Shown here piece by piece: positions 9,868 through 22,212 of a DNA stretch of 64,000 nucleotides. The first letter of the stretch is position 1. Each line of letters opens with the position of its first letter. The notes under the pieces were generated by a model. The model saw nothing but the letters and a program-made list of their open reading frames with translations, made no database searches and was not told the DNA's origin. The DNA lies in assembly GCA_023313575.1 (NCBI GenBank), contig JAJTTP010000003.1:1736001-1800000 (forward strand), in the 5' to 3' direction. The position numbers and the translations under genes were made by a program. The DNA comes from Eutypella sp. D-1. Taxonomy: Eukaryota > Ascomycota > Sordariomycetes > Xylariales > Diatrypaceae.

Positions 9868-11417
9868 ATGCTGAGATACTTTCATAATATCTCGTTTCGT
9901 TCTTTTGCTAAGACTACTGGCTTTGTTTCTCTTGGTTCCGCTACTGCGTACTACTTCCACGATCTACACAGCCAACCACCAAAAAACGTTGGGTACAACG
10001 GCCTTACTAAGACTACGATTTCCGATCACCCCGAAACGGGCAACCTTTGGAAGATGACTACGACAACAACCCAGAATGGAGTCAAAACTCCTTTCCAGGT
10101 TAGTCCAAGTTGGGCCTCTTAATTGAACGCAAGTTTTAATAGAAGAGACGAAAGGAGGGGGTGGGGGGAGAGACACATACACGCACATACACAAAAGAAC
10201 ATACACAAGAAAATACTAAGAAACGATCCACCAGACCCTTTTTGCCGTGCCGATGACATGTGACCACTGCGTCAAGTCCGTTTCAGATGCGCTTTACAAC
10301 CTGGACGGGATTACCAAGGTGGATGTCAGCCTCAAGGATCAGCTCGTAACCGTCGAGGGTACTGGTGAGTGATAAGCCTGGGTCTTTTTCTTCCCACAAG
10401 CACAAGCGAGCATCAACCGTCGATGTCATTCGATTATGCTACAGTAAAAGCTACACGCGCAACCGCTGGTGGGGGGGGGGGGGTCACGCGGGGAGTTCTT
10501 GATGGCCAGTCAACTTTTTGCTGACGGGAGAGGACGAATTAACTAGCTGCGCCGTCTGCTATCGTCAGTGCTATTGAAGGAACCGGCCGAGACGCCATAC
10601 TGCGCGGATCGGGCGCATCAAACGGTGAGTGCCAGAGCATGTTTCCCTTCCTAGCCGGGAGCCTATCAGGTCTCCCCGCTTGCCGTTTCTCGTTTATGCG
10701 TTTGTCAACTGCCTGGGTTCCGGTTGGTGGCTGGTCCGTTCTAGTCCTACATTTCCCGGATTTCGGGGGGTATACACGAGCCCGATGCCATCCATCATGA
10801 ATCATCATTCCACATAGCTGACGCAGATCCTTCGCTTCTGACGGTCCACAGGCGCGGCCGTGGCAATCCTTGAGACGTATCACCGCAGTCAGCAAGGTGG
10901 CGACGAGTTAGTCCCAGCCTCTGCCCCAGAGGCTGCGACGGTAGGGTCCGAAGTCCAGGACAGGAAGGTCAGGGGACTGGCCCGCATGGTGCAGGTCTCG
11001 CCAGAGGTGACTTTGGTAGACCTGACCGTCCGTGGCGTCGCGCCCGGTGAGTACTCGGCCACCATACGCGAATACGGCGATCTTAAGCACGGCGCTGCGT
11101 CTACGGGGCCGGTCTGGATAGGGGGTAACAGCACCGCGCAGCCCCGCGGCGTAATCGGCACATTGCGGGTCGGGAAGGACGGGCGGGGCACGGTTTTCTT
11201 GGACCACCCCTTCCAGATCTGGGAGGTGATTGGGCACGCGATGGTTGTCTCATCGCAGGCGGAGGGCAATGGGAATCTGGGGAATGACGAGAACACCATT
11301 GTCGGGGTCATCGCGAGGAGCGCCGGCGTGTGGGACAACGACAAGACCGTGTGCTCCTGTACAGGGAAGACCCTCTGGGAGGAGCGCAAGGACGAGGTTC
11401 AGAAGGGCATGATATGA
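9868..11417 (+). CDS. CCS1: Copper chaperone for Cu/Zn superoxide dismutase (CCS)
   Basis: Loads copper into Cu/Zn-SOD and forms its disulfide. Four exons: 9868-10098, 10235-10364, 10547-10624 and 10852-11417. All introns are GT..AG and splice in frame to 334 residues. Domain 1 is an HMA-like fold with the copper motif MTCDHC (residues 84-89). Domain 2 is SOD-like (about 165-300). Domain 3 has the CxC motif in CSCTGKTLWEERKDEV (Cys314, Cys316). The usual cytosolic start is probably Met63 (ATG at 10054). The upstream in-frame ATG at 9868 adds 62 residues beginning MLRYFHNISFRSFAK, then a hydrophobic stretch ending in AYYF, resembling a mitochondrial leader plus membrane anchor. Whether one or both starts are used is undecided. 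Intron 2 carries a long G-run near 10471. Confidence 0.93.
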
Positions 11418-14400
11418 TTAATCCCCTTTTTCCTTCTTTTTTGGTCCTCCGCCTTCCTCCCTCGATTGAACGGGGGCCTCTTTACGTTAGATCTTAGAAA
11501 TCACCCGCGTGTGTATCACAAAATCACAAACAAACCAGAATCATAATTCGAACCTTGTCGGGTATCACAATCCTGCTTACACATTTTGGGCCGATCGCAT
11601 ATCCATACCATCTTAACTCATCCCCCCGGACCCCGAAAGTCTTACCACATTATCGGTACAGATGCTGGATAGCAAGCAATGAGGTTGTTGTCGCTAGAGA
11701 GAGGATGGAGGAGTGCTCCAATGCCGGCTCGGCTTGGCCCGAACGGTCTCCATAGGCATCCCATGCACGAAAAGGGGGGAAAGGGCTGGAATAAAGTCTA
11801 CCCGAACATTCTCTGGGCCGTAAACATTCATCCTATCTCCATGTGAACATCCCCTCTACACAAATATGCGGTACCACCATTCTTGGCATTCTCATGGCCG
11901 TACTTATTATAGTGATATGTGCTTCCCGCTTTGGGTTGAGCCTAACTAATGCAGGTGACAAGAGTGCATTGTCAGATCTTGGCTGGCTGGCTCCTCGGGA
12001 CAAGGAGGACGAGTTGACTGGTTGACAGGTCTAGCCGACCAACCAGCTGGGCTATGAGCGAAGTAGACGCCAGCGCCAGCGACGCTGAAGACATCATCTG
12101 ACAGTCAATCCGTCTGTTTTGGGATCTACCTATGCGCCCGGTATCCTTCTTGGGGTAGGCAGGCAGGTTGACAAGTCTCCATACGTGCCCTCATTCGGCA
12201 GTGCGTTATGTGCGTATGTATGTAGTGTATCTGGGTGACGAACTAGGGACCGTGCCACATGGCATGGCATGGCCCGTCGTACGATCCGGATCTGCGATGG
12301 CACCACGGGGTTTATCGGATCATTCGATGTTCTTCTATATGTTCCAGCTTATTACCTGTGTACGTATAGGAGGGAGAAAAAGGGGTCCGATCCGGTGGTA
12401 GTATATAACCAATCACCTGGGTATGCTGCCTCAGGATCAGCATCTCATGATGATCTTCAAAGACCTGCATTTCTTTCCCTTTCACGTCAACCTAACCTAG
12501 TCCTGTCACGGAATCTTGGGAAGTATTCTTCGAAACCGCTTTTCCATATCTCGTTGGTCTAAGGGAACGGCCCAACAACGTTCCCGCCGGATAGGCTTCA
12601 TTAGGTCGTACTGTAAGGAGCCGGTAGGCAGTCTCTGCTTCATATGCAAGAGAGGCCCCACCAGCCGCTGCAGAAATCTGCCTCTTGAAGAAGATGAAGT
12701 AAGCTCTAACCAGCTTTCGACTAGACCACCGTTCATTTTTATACGTATTACTAGCATGTGGACTTGGATGGTTGTCTAGACCACGCCTTACCTTGGAAAA
12801 AGAAGATGGCATTCTCGCCCTGGCTCCAGCGATGTAGTAAACTAGTGCCTTGATAGCACAGGCAGGCATGGGTCGCTCCTTTCCGGATTTACAGTATTCC
12901 GTGGAAAAGGGCGGGAGATATGCTAGCTAGCCCTAGACAGGGGATGGAGATGAAACCTTAACGCGGCTACGCACCCATGATAAACAACGAGATATAGCAT
13001 TGCTGATAATCTTGTACGGAGTACGTGCCGCACCCAGCCCTACCACGATTTCGAACCATGATGCGGATCTCTGAGTGTGTGAGTCGAGTGGGGGAGAAGG
13101 TCGGGCTGTCGAGTCCCTTGAGGAGGAAGGAAAGAGTAAAGATTGCGGAAGATCACGAAAGGAAAATGGAGACGGTGGGAATTTCTGGTCCCGTGGACGA
13201 ACCCACCACCCCAGAGTCCCGGAGATGATCATCTAGAAACGGGGTGACCTGAGAGCAATAATGATTGTGGTCCAGGAGGGTCACGAAGACCGTGCGGGAC
13301 AGTTCGCGGAGAAGTATATTACCAGTGGACCCGAATGAAGAAGAAGAGAGAGAGAGAAAGGCGGATGGAAGCAAGCGGGCCTCTTTGGTGATTGGAGCCC
13401 AGAGTAGTGTACCGAGCGTATTTAGATATCCGTGTTGCCGAGACGGGGCGGTCAGATCTTCACAAGACAGATACCTCACCCATTACCTTACCTGCTTAGG
13501 TAGCTTTATGTGTATGTATAGTAGTCTAGTCTACGGCGGCTTAACGCAGGTCATAGGCACATGCGTGGTAGGGATCGTCGATACGTAGGAAGGCGATGGT
13601 TCACGCTTCCAATTGCAGCTATACAAATGCATGGCTACATAGGGAAACAGGAGGAGACACCGTATCGTCCTTAAGGTTCGTTTTCCTTCTCGTAGGGGGA
13701 AAAGACCACCAGACAAATTTCGCAAAACATCATGATGCTTGGCACGTCCGAGGATGCTCAGCCAAGTACAGTAAGGGCCGGTGGGCCAGGGGGGCTTCTT
13801 ATGCCGATCCCTGCATGTGGGTTTGGAAGAGCCTCAGAGTCGGAGAGCGAAACCAATGGTGGACAGGGTTTGCTTCAGGACTCGTCCTCGTCCCGCCTGC
13901 CTACTACTATGTACTTACATAGTAGTAAATAGTAGTAATGTACGCCCGCCCGCCCATCGTCGTCGTCGTCGACTATTCCCTATGTAGCTCTAACCTATCC
14001 ATACCTACTTATAGATCATTAAGACATATTCGATCACACTTTACTACCTACCTAGGTATGTAGATAAACATTAAACGGCAAGTTAGCATGGCAGGATCGT
14101 TAAGCTTACCTACCTGTGCCGCCGCACCTAGCTACAAACACCTACATACATAGGTAGTGGTACTTAGGAAATGTTAGTGTAGGATGGGGGAGGATGTGCG
14201 CCTGTCACAATGCATCTCACCTAGGTATTCTTCCTTGCGTGTTCTAGAAAGGGAAAGTTGAGCAAGATGATCTAGGAAAGCTCGGATGTAATGGGTTCCA
14301 ATAAACCTATCACACCTTGACAGTGATATATAGTTTAAGAGCTATCTACATAAGTATGACTGATAGTTGGCGGATGAAGTAATTCGATTTGATATTTGGA

Positions 14401-16719
14401 TAGAATCAATATTAGGTATATCCCGTTAAGGGTTAGCGAGGCTTGTCAGCGGTTAGCGGTAAGGGGAGGCCCAATCATTCTACGCCCAGGCGGGCTGCCA
14501 CTGATATTATAGGTACCGAGACACCTACTAGAGGTAGGTAGCATGTGTAGATAGGTGTTGTGCCTTGATTATACCTTGATTGTGCTACTCCAGGTTGTAC
14601 TATTTTGTACATGCCGTACCTAGGTAGCTTCAAGCAGTGAAAATTGTCCGGCATGTACAACATACGACTTTTTCTCTCTCTACCTAAGTAAATATCCGGC
14701 CGCCTACATAGGCAAACCTCCAACTTGTAGCTCCGGAACCAGATCACATCGACATTGCTTCCTTCGTCTGACCTGCCGTATACATGCTTGTGCTTGTGCT
14801 TATGCTTACATTGAGTTCGTTAGCAATCCTCAATGACGACGCATCGCATCCCGCGTGATCCCGGTAGACGGATTAGGGTGAGGGTGCTTCTTGTCCTTGG
14901 CTTAGGTAGGCTAGGCTAATAGGAAGCTTGCATTGATACGTGATAACTGTCACTATACCTGGATCAAATGGATCTCCTGTCGCATGAAGGGAGTGAAAGA
15001 TAGCTTCACTAACACACCACTTCATCTTTCTCCATGGCCAGGCTGTTAAGGATCTTGCCGCCGATTCATTGGTTGGGCACCGATTGACCAACTGGTCCTG
15101 GGGCTGTGCCTTTCTTCGAAGGATCTCTGTCAACCAGACAAAACACTTCGTCTACGCCTGTTTGATACGCGGCTGAATTTGTGTGTTCTATTTGGGGTGA
15201 TTGACTTACTACATATCTTCTGGTTTCGACTCGTACGACATACTTGGGTGCGATGATGGACGATGATGGAAGAACAAACTCGAATAGATTGTTGGCCTTG
15301 TAGATGGCCTCGTGGATGATACCGTTGAGGAATCAACAGGCTGTTATGTTGTGCTGGGTTGGCACGCTTAACCCCCTTCAGCCGCCCATATAGTTGTTCT
15401 AGTCAACCTGTAGAGCGTAGTAGTAGTAGTTGCTAACTGCGTAGAAGAGACGCCCAGCTGGGGCCAACATGAGATGAAAAAAAGAGGTGGCATTCATTTT
15501 CCTGTTCTTGTCTCGCAGCCTGGTAAAGCCCTGTGTAAGCTCCGGGGCAATGGGCAATGGGCAAACCCAATCTGTTTGCACCAAGTCGGATGCCCCCTAT
15601 GCCCCCTTGAGCCAAGCGCCACCCACGATCGACTCCCTGTCACACACCAATGAAGCCCCCATGCTCCGTAACAACCCCTGACGCCCCTCTCTCTGTCGCT
15701 GTCCCCATCTTGAATGTCTGGAAGTCTGGTCTTGGTCTGCGGGACCGCACGGGCACCAGCGTTTTGCCCATTTTTGCCTGTCAAGGAACCTGGAAAACCG
15801 AGAGAAGAGGAACCACTCTTGTCTCTCTGCTATCCGTTGTCGCTTTCTCCCACCATATCTGCCCATGATATACCCAGCCAGCCCCCATCGCTCTCGATTC
15901 TGCGACCCAATCGCCCTTCTCGGCGCCCTATACCGTTACCGTTACTAATTTCTCTTCTCAACCACTCCCCATCCTTCTCTACGCGCTGGCTTCGCCGTTT
16001 AATCCACTCATTCAATTCTCTCCTCCATCTTCATCTTGTCACTAGCTGCAAGTCTGTCGTTCCCATCACCGACCTAATCCATTCCTTTCAGCCTGTTGAA
16101 GAGACTATCTCAAGACTATATCGTTCGAACTCCACCAGTTGAGAATATTCCAATGTGTGATCGATCGCCTCTTCGGAACCACTAGTCCACTCGTGCTATT
16201 TCGTGCATCCGTACCTACATATCCCACCGCCAACCCAACCCTCCTGCGACCCGACGCTCTGGCAATTGCTTCGCAGGACACAGTTGATCGCACCGAAGGC
16301 TCTTAGTCGCTCTCCCCGATATCGCCAACATTCGCGGCAGGACTTCGTTTTTCGTAATTTTTGGGCCATACCGTACGATAGTAATCCATTTGTCGGTGTT
16401 GGGTTAAGAGGTGGCTTAAGCGAGTCAGGTTCGGAATATCCAGCCATCAGCCAAGACTGCCAGCAGTGAGAAAAGCGGCAAAAGCTTGGCCCGACCATTA
16501 CTTCGAGGGGACACACTACACATATTAATCCGACTTCTCCCCCCTCATCTTATCAACCGCCTAGACGATCACTAATTATCAGCCATCCCTCTTCGATCGG
16601 ATATAAAGCGAGACGAACCGATACAGTCTTTAAGTCGCTGGAACGGCTTTAGGCTCGTGTCTCCTGGACGAAACTAAGCCTTAAAGACTACTCGATTTCC
16701 GTCCTAGGAGCCAGGAGCA
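11418..16719. other. Gene-free region (5.3 kb) upstream of noxR
   Basis: Open frames of up to about 140 codons occur, but none shows recognisable motifs or consistent splicing. TACCTAGGTA palindromes occur at 14049 and 14617. The pyrimidine-rich 15.7-16.7 kb part is probably the long noxR promoter and leader. A non-coding RNA cannot be excluded. Confidence 0.55.
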
Positions 16720-18590
16720 ATGTCATTAAAACAGGTAGGCGACAGCATATGGTGAGACCACTGTTTAACCTTATACTAACTCATGAATTTAGGAAATAGA
16801 GTCGTGGGTAGCGGCCCTGGGCCGCTATGACAACAACGAATTTGAGGAAGCGTTGAAGGAGTTCGACAACATCTCGGACACGTCCAAGATCCTTTTCAAC
16901 ATGGGTGTCATCCACGCCACGCTCGGTGAACATGAGAAAGCTGTATGGATAGATTTCCATCCTCTTCCGACAACGTTCTATACTGACAATCTGCGTTAGG
17001 TCGATTGTTACCAAAGGGCGATACAACTAGACCAGTACCTTGCCGTGGCTTACTTCCAGGAAGGCGTTTCGAACTTCCTGCTCGGCGATTTCGAGGAAGC
17101 ACTAGCCAACTTCAACGACACGTTGCTGTATCTACGAGGAAACACGATGATCGACTATGCGCAACTGGGACTCCTTTTCAAGCTTTACTCCTGCGAAGTC
17201 CTATTCAACCGAGGTCTCTGCTACATCTACCTACAGCAGAAGGACGCGGGTATGCAGGATCTTATGTACGCCGTGAAGGAGAAGGTAGTCGAGGACCACA
17301 ATGTCATTGATGAGGCCATAAGGGAGGAAGCTGAGGTAAGAAAAACTGTTCAGTTGGGATGCATCTCGCGCACACATTCTGACTAGCTTCGTAGGGATAC
17401 ACTGTCTTCTCGATCCCCGTAGGCGTAGTGTACCGGCCGAATGAGGCAAAAGTGCGAAATTTGAAGACGAAAGACTACCTGGGTAAGGCTCGCCTGGTCG
17501 CGGCGTCAGATCGGTCCAACGCATTCACCGGCTTCGCCGGATCGGAGATCAAGAACGCCGCCGGGCGGGGTCCCGATACGAAGGACGACCGCCCCACAGA
17601 CAATATCTCTTTCGCTGCCACGAACCTCGTGAAGCCGGGACTCCAAAGCAGGAGGCAGCAATCCGAGCCTCCTAGTCTCCGGGATGCCTTCCCACCGACT
17701 CCGCCTCCAGAGAACGACAAGGCCACCGCGCCACTGAGCCGAGGCCAGTCCGTCCGCAACGGACCGAAACCGATGCCAGCAAAACTCAACATCCCCGAGT
17801 CTAGATCGAACGACCGGTACCAGAAGACGATGTCGCCACAGAGTGACCGCAGGGTGCCTAGCCGGGCCGCCTCGGTCACGAGGTCACCACCGCAGCGGAG
17901 CTACTCCAGGAATGATGGACAAAGGGGCGCTCGGTCGAGGAATGGTGATGACGGGTACCCGGATGATGTGTATGACATGTATGGCGGCGGCGGTGGTGGT
18001 GGTGAAAGGATAAGCAGAGGCACTGGATCACGCCGCCAACCGCGGATGATTGAAGAGGAAGAAGAGGGCAGCGACTACGACTCATTTGACGAGGGCGACT
18101 TCGAGATGATCCCGAACCGGCGAGGACCACCAGCATCGTCGGTGTCGGGCTCGTCGCGCGGCCAGTCGAGGCGGCCGGAGATCCGAAAAGTGCGGGTCAA
18201 GGTCCACGCCGATGACGTCCGGTACATTATGGTCGGCACGGCGGTGGAGTTCCCCGACTTCGTCGAGCGCATACGTGAGAAGTTCGGCATCACCCGCCGC
18301 TTCAAGATCAAGATGCGCGACGAGGACGCCCCCGAGGACATGATCACCATGGGCGACCAGGACGATCTTGACATGGCTATCATGAGCGTGAAGCAGGCGG
18401 CACGCAAGGCAAGACAGGATATTGGCAAATTGGAGGTCAGTCACCATTCAGAATTACCTCTCATCATTCTTTTCCTCCTCTCCAATCTCCGTATACTCCT
18501 AATCAACTACCCAATCACCGCCACTATTTTTGGTTTGAGCTTCGTTACTAACGCGAGTACGAAATACAGGTTTGGGTGCAAGAGCTCTAG
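16720..18590 (+). CDS. noxR: NADPH oxidase regulator NoxR (p67phox-like)
   Basis: Activates fungal NADPH oxidases NoxA/NoxB with Rac GTPase, controlling superoxide signalling in hyphal growth and development. Five exons (16720-16734, 16793-16942, 17000-17335, 17395-18435, 18570-18590) give 520 residues. Residues 1-165 hold TPR repeats (WVAALGRYDNNEFEEALKEF, ILFNMGVIHATLGEHEKA, LAVAYFQEGVSNFLLGDFEE), followed by GYTVFSIPVGVVYRP, the activation-region-like segment. Residues 180-420 are Pro/Ser/Arg-rich with a Gly run, and include acidic EEEEEGSDYDSFDEGDFEM. A PB1-like domain (about 430-520) contains KVRVKVHADDVRYIMVG and DEDAPEDMITMGDQDDLDMA and ends VWVQEL. The fungal form lacks the SH3 domains of animal p67phox. 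The first and last exons are only 15 and 21 nt; intron 1 has a good branch point (actaac). Confidence 0.96.
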
Positions 18591-20374
18591 AGAAGAGAGA
18601 AAAAAAAGAATTTTGTTGTTTCTTATCATCATTCTTGTCATTGGCGAACGATATACGACTCATACGATACCCGAAAGTGCGATCTATAGCATATCTCCTA
18701 TGATAATAATGACAAGGCGGAGAGGAGAGGAGAGGGAGGAGAGGATCCCCCTCCCCTTCCTCCCGATCCTCCTCCCCTACCCCCTGGTTGGTGGCTTGTT
18801 TCTCTCAACACGCACGATGTGTGTGATATTTATTTGGCTTTTGGATTTTGGTCTGGGTTGGCTTTTTGGGACTTCTTCCTTAGCTTTGCCATGAAAGTAA
18901 ATTCCAACTCGAATTCCATCTCGGCTCCATATGCTGTCACGCGGCCGTGCCCTTCAACGTCTTCTACCTAGGTCCCCGTGTGGCGACAGTTCAACCCCCG
19001 TTTTTCGTTTTTCGTGCCTTTTGCGACATGTCATATAGAGTTTAGGTGCGGATGGCGAACATACACGTGTGGCAGGTCCAAATCATGACACTCGAATCTT
19101 TGGAACGGGGAACGGGGTTAAGTGAGGCGGGTTGGCGACAGCGTCGTTATCTCCTAATCATCTAGGCTACTTTGCCTACCCACCAGGATCACCTCGAATT
19201 CCGTCAACCAAACCAACAATTTGGCCAGCCCCTTTACCCCTAGTCATCCATTGTTACTGTTATCGTTGTTGGCGTCCTCGGCCCCCACGGTTTGCGATTT
19301 CACTCGGAGGAAAAGTCAACCTTGCGTGTTTTTTTATTTTAGTTAGCTACTTAGTTTAGACCATGTTCGTTTTCAAGTGCACAAGAACCCAGCAAAGCAG
19401 ACGTTTTTCTCTTCTTCCCCAACCATTCTCGCCCCTGTACATGCCATGCTTCTTCCCTAAGGTTCTACTATATCTTTCTAGTCTAGAAGAGGTAGTAACC
19501 GTAGGTCCTATCTTGCGTAGTGTCTTCCTAGGCATTGGGTAGAAGGGACGTCCAGGATGGACGAACGTGTTCTCTCGTCGAGTAGTTGGCTTGAAGTCCA
19601 TTTCAGGGGACCCGGTTCGTACTGTTCAAGCCACGGGCTATTGCTTCGGGTTTCCTCCCCGCCCCAAACACGTCAACGAGTGTAACAATCAGTAATGATG
19701 AATTATCGAAAAGCGATTGGCTGATATAATTTCCTGTGTTTGAATGTGCGTCAGTGGCTCCAGCCCCAGCTGCCCTCCTTGCCTACCAACCTATCTACGT
19801 ACGGGCCTGTGAGCCTGTGAACAAAGCCGCCTCCTCGCCCAGCTTGCACGGCACGTCCTCCTCCCGTGCCCCGTTTGATGCTGTTTACGACCAGCCAACC
19901 AGCTACAACTTTCTCGTGTCACCTACTGCCCGACGTCCCAAACGTGTCTCGTGCTGCAAGCCCATGATGGATCGACAAGGCCTATCTAATTGCTTGTCTG
20001 CATATTCCGTTGGGGGTTGGGGGGCATCCGACCACGCTAATTAGATCAATCACATCTCATTTTCGCGGCACCCAAGTATGCTCACGTGTCTTCTGTTCTC
20101 CTTGCTTCATGCGATTCGGTCACATTTCTGCCAGTCGTCTCGGCCTTCGTGGGGCTACCCAGAAGGTCGGTGGTTTGGGGTTTGTTCATTCATCCCGCTT
20201 CTGATCATGACCTCTCTACTGGGTCTATCTGGTTACCAAAAGGGGTTTGACTGAGTATAGCACAAAGCGTACAAGTCCGCTCGAACTCATCTGATTAACT
20301 AAATATTACGCCTAGAGCCTTCTGCCCTGGCTACCTTCTCAATACATATATATGTACTAATTTTCTCCTATATC
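18591..20374. other. Convergent 3' intergenic region
   Basis: Lies between the 3' ends of noxR (+) and the deacetylase (-). A purine-rich GGAGAGGAGAGG tract sits near 18718. No gene is supported. Confidence 0.55.
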
Positions 20375-22212
20375 TCAGTCACAGCCCGACCCGAATTCCG
20401 GCTGGCAGCCCTCGCCGCAGTAGTCGACCGACGAGCCGCACCACCCATATTGGGAGCAGCAGTCGCCGAACTCGGAGCCCTGGCAAGTGGTGCCATCGCC
20501 GCAGCTGCCGTCGGTGGAGATTGGCATGGGGCCATCGGGGTCGTCGGGGTCATCCGGGTCGCAGCTACCCGAGGGCTCGGGCAGCGGGAAGTCGTAGCTG
20601 GGGACGGTGCCGGAGCCCGCGCGATACCAGTTCTCTGGGGGGTCCTCTAGGCACTGGCCGACGGTGACGCCGCGGTACCCGTTGCGGACGAGGGATGATA
20701 GAATGTACTCCGTCAGATTGTGCACGACCTGCTCGTGGATGTCATGCTCGATCTCCAGGTAGCCCGTTCTGCACGGATCCTTCCCTTCTACCGCCGCATC
20801 CCACAGGTCCTTGCTGTCCTGGATTTGCCCCGGCTCTGTGTGCAGGTATCCCTCGGTATCTAGGTTGAAGTAAACGATATGGTACCCCAGCTCCGACATC
20901 AGCGTCTGGCAATTCCGCTCGCAAATCGAGTATGGTGGTCTGATGTTGTGCGTGGGAGTTAGCCGCGCTCATTTTGTATTCCATGTGAAAGGAAAAGGAG
21001 AGGCTACGAACCGCATGTAGGTGGGTATGTACCCCAGGATGTCATTGAACGCTATCTCGTTCCATAGCATCTGGTTACGAGCCTGAGTGTCGCTAATTGC
21101 AGAGAAGTTCTCATCTGCATTGTGGCCTCCCGCGTTAGCAGACTTCGTCGTATCCGTTGGCTGCGGAGAGCATTGCAGGATAGTCTGCCAGGAGCTACAT
21201 AGATACTTACGTGACCAGGTATGACTTGCAATCTGATGGCCTTCCGCCGCCATGCGCTAGATGACTTGTTAGGAACCACAGATCTCATTGTCTCCCCTCC
21301 TTTCCTTTTTCTCTCCCCCTTTCGTCTTCGATGTGAGGATTTCTCATACCTGAATAATCGAAGCCCACGGCAGTGCCGGATCGTTGAGCTTTCCCTTGTG
21401 GAGGTTCGTGCCCGTCATGAAGAACGTGGCCTTGACTTTGTATTTCTGCACATAGGAGGTCGAGGCGGATCAGTCTATGCATCTATTTACACAGGTGGAG
21501 ATAGGGAAAGGAAAGTGTCCGGGGGGGGGGGGGGTTCGTAGTGACCTACCGCCAGCAGATCGAGGAGCGCGTCAGTATATTCATAAGGGCCGTCATCGAA
21601 AGTGACGGCGATGTCGCCATCATTCCAGCAGTCGTAGATGCCCCCTCCGCCGTAGGGTACCTCGCCCACCTTCGGCCTTGGGATATCTGCCGTTTCCGCC
21701 CCACTGGGTTTCTGGTTGCCATCGCACCCGCTACCGTAATCGAGCTGGCAGTCAGGCGACTGGCAGTATTCTTGGCCCTTTCCGCACCAACTGTTTTGTT
21801 CACATCGTTCAGCCAACTATCCTGCCACTCAAGGGGTCTCGGAGAAGTAGTCGGATAACTCACCCGGCGGATGAACAGCAATAGCCTGGTAGCGGAATCA
21901 TATTAGTTAAAGGCTTCCTCAATTGTCCTTGATTTCGAACTTGACGGGGTAGAAATTACCTTCCGCGCAGCTTCCTCTCGTAGGGCCACACCTATTATCC
22001 GTGTTTTGGCGCTTCTCGATGTCACTGGAGGCGTCCCTTTCCTGTAGGGATACGGGATTCATTGGCTGCGACGACGTAGCCTGCCATCTCTTGTCCGCAG
22101 CGAGCCTCGAGGCGAGTTTCCGGTTACCCCCTAGTATCGGTACAGGCACTCTTGAATGGGCAGCCGCCGTGCCTACACATATGGCGGCGCCGAAGATTCC
22201 AGACCAATGCAT
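20375..22212 (-). CDS. Secreted polysaccharide (chitin) deacetylase, CE4, with two CBM18 domains
   Basis: Predicted to remove N-acetyl groups from chitin outside the cell. Seven exons on the minus strand (22212-21960, 21885-21864, 21790-21550, 21445-21350, 21256-21211, 21114-21012, 20939-20375) splice to 441 residues. A signal peptide occupies residues 1 to about 19 ([20 protein letters not shown]). The first CBM18 spans about 75-115 ([26 protein letters not shown]). The NodB domain carries TFDDGP (155-160), SHTWSH (His216 and His220 as metal ligands) and RPPY (254-257), so all core motifs are present. A Pro/Asp-rich linker precedes the second CBM18 (about 396-441, [16 protein letters not shown]). 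The start at 22212 is preferred because the longer frame lacks an ATG. Exon 2 is only 22 nt and supplies the CCSSAG core. Donor 6 is a weak GTTCGT. Chitin versus another N-acetylglucosamine polymer as substrate is not resolved. Confidence 0.93.

Noticed and set aside
12168..13987. Several open frames of 60-125 codons on both strands
   Set aside because: No shared domain, no splicing that joins them and no coding-like pattern.
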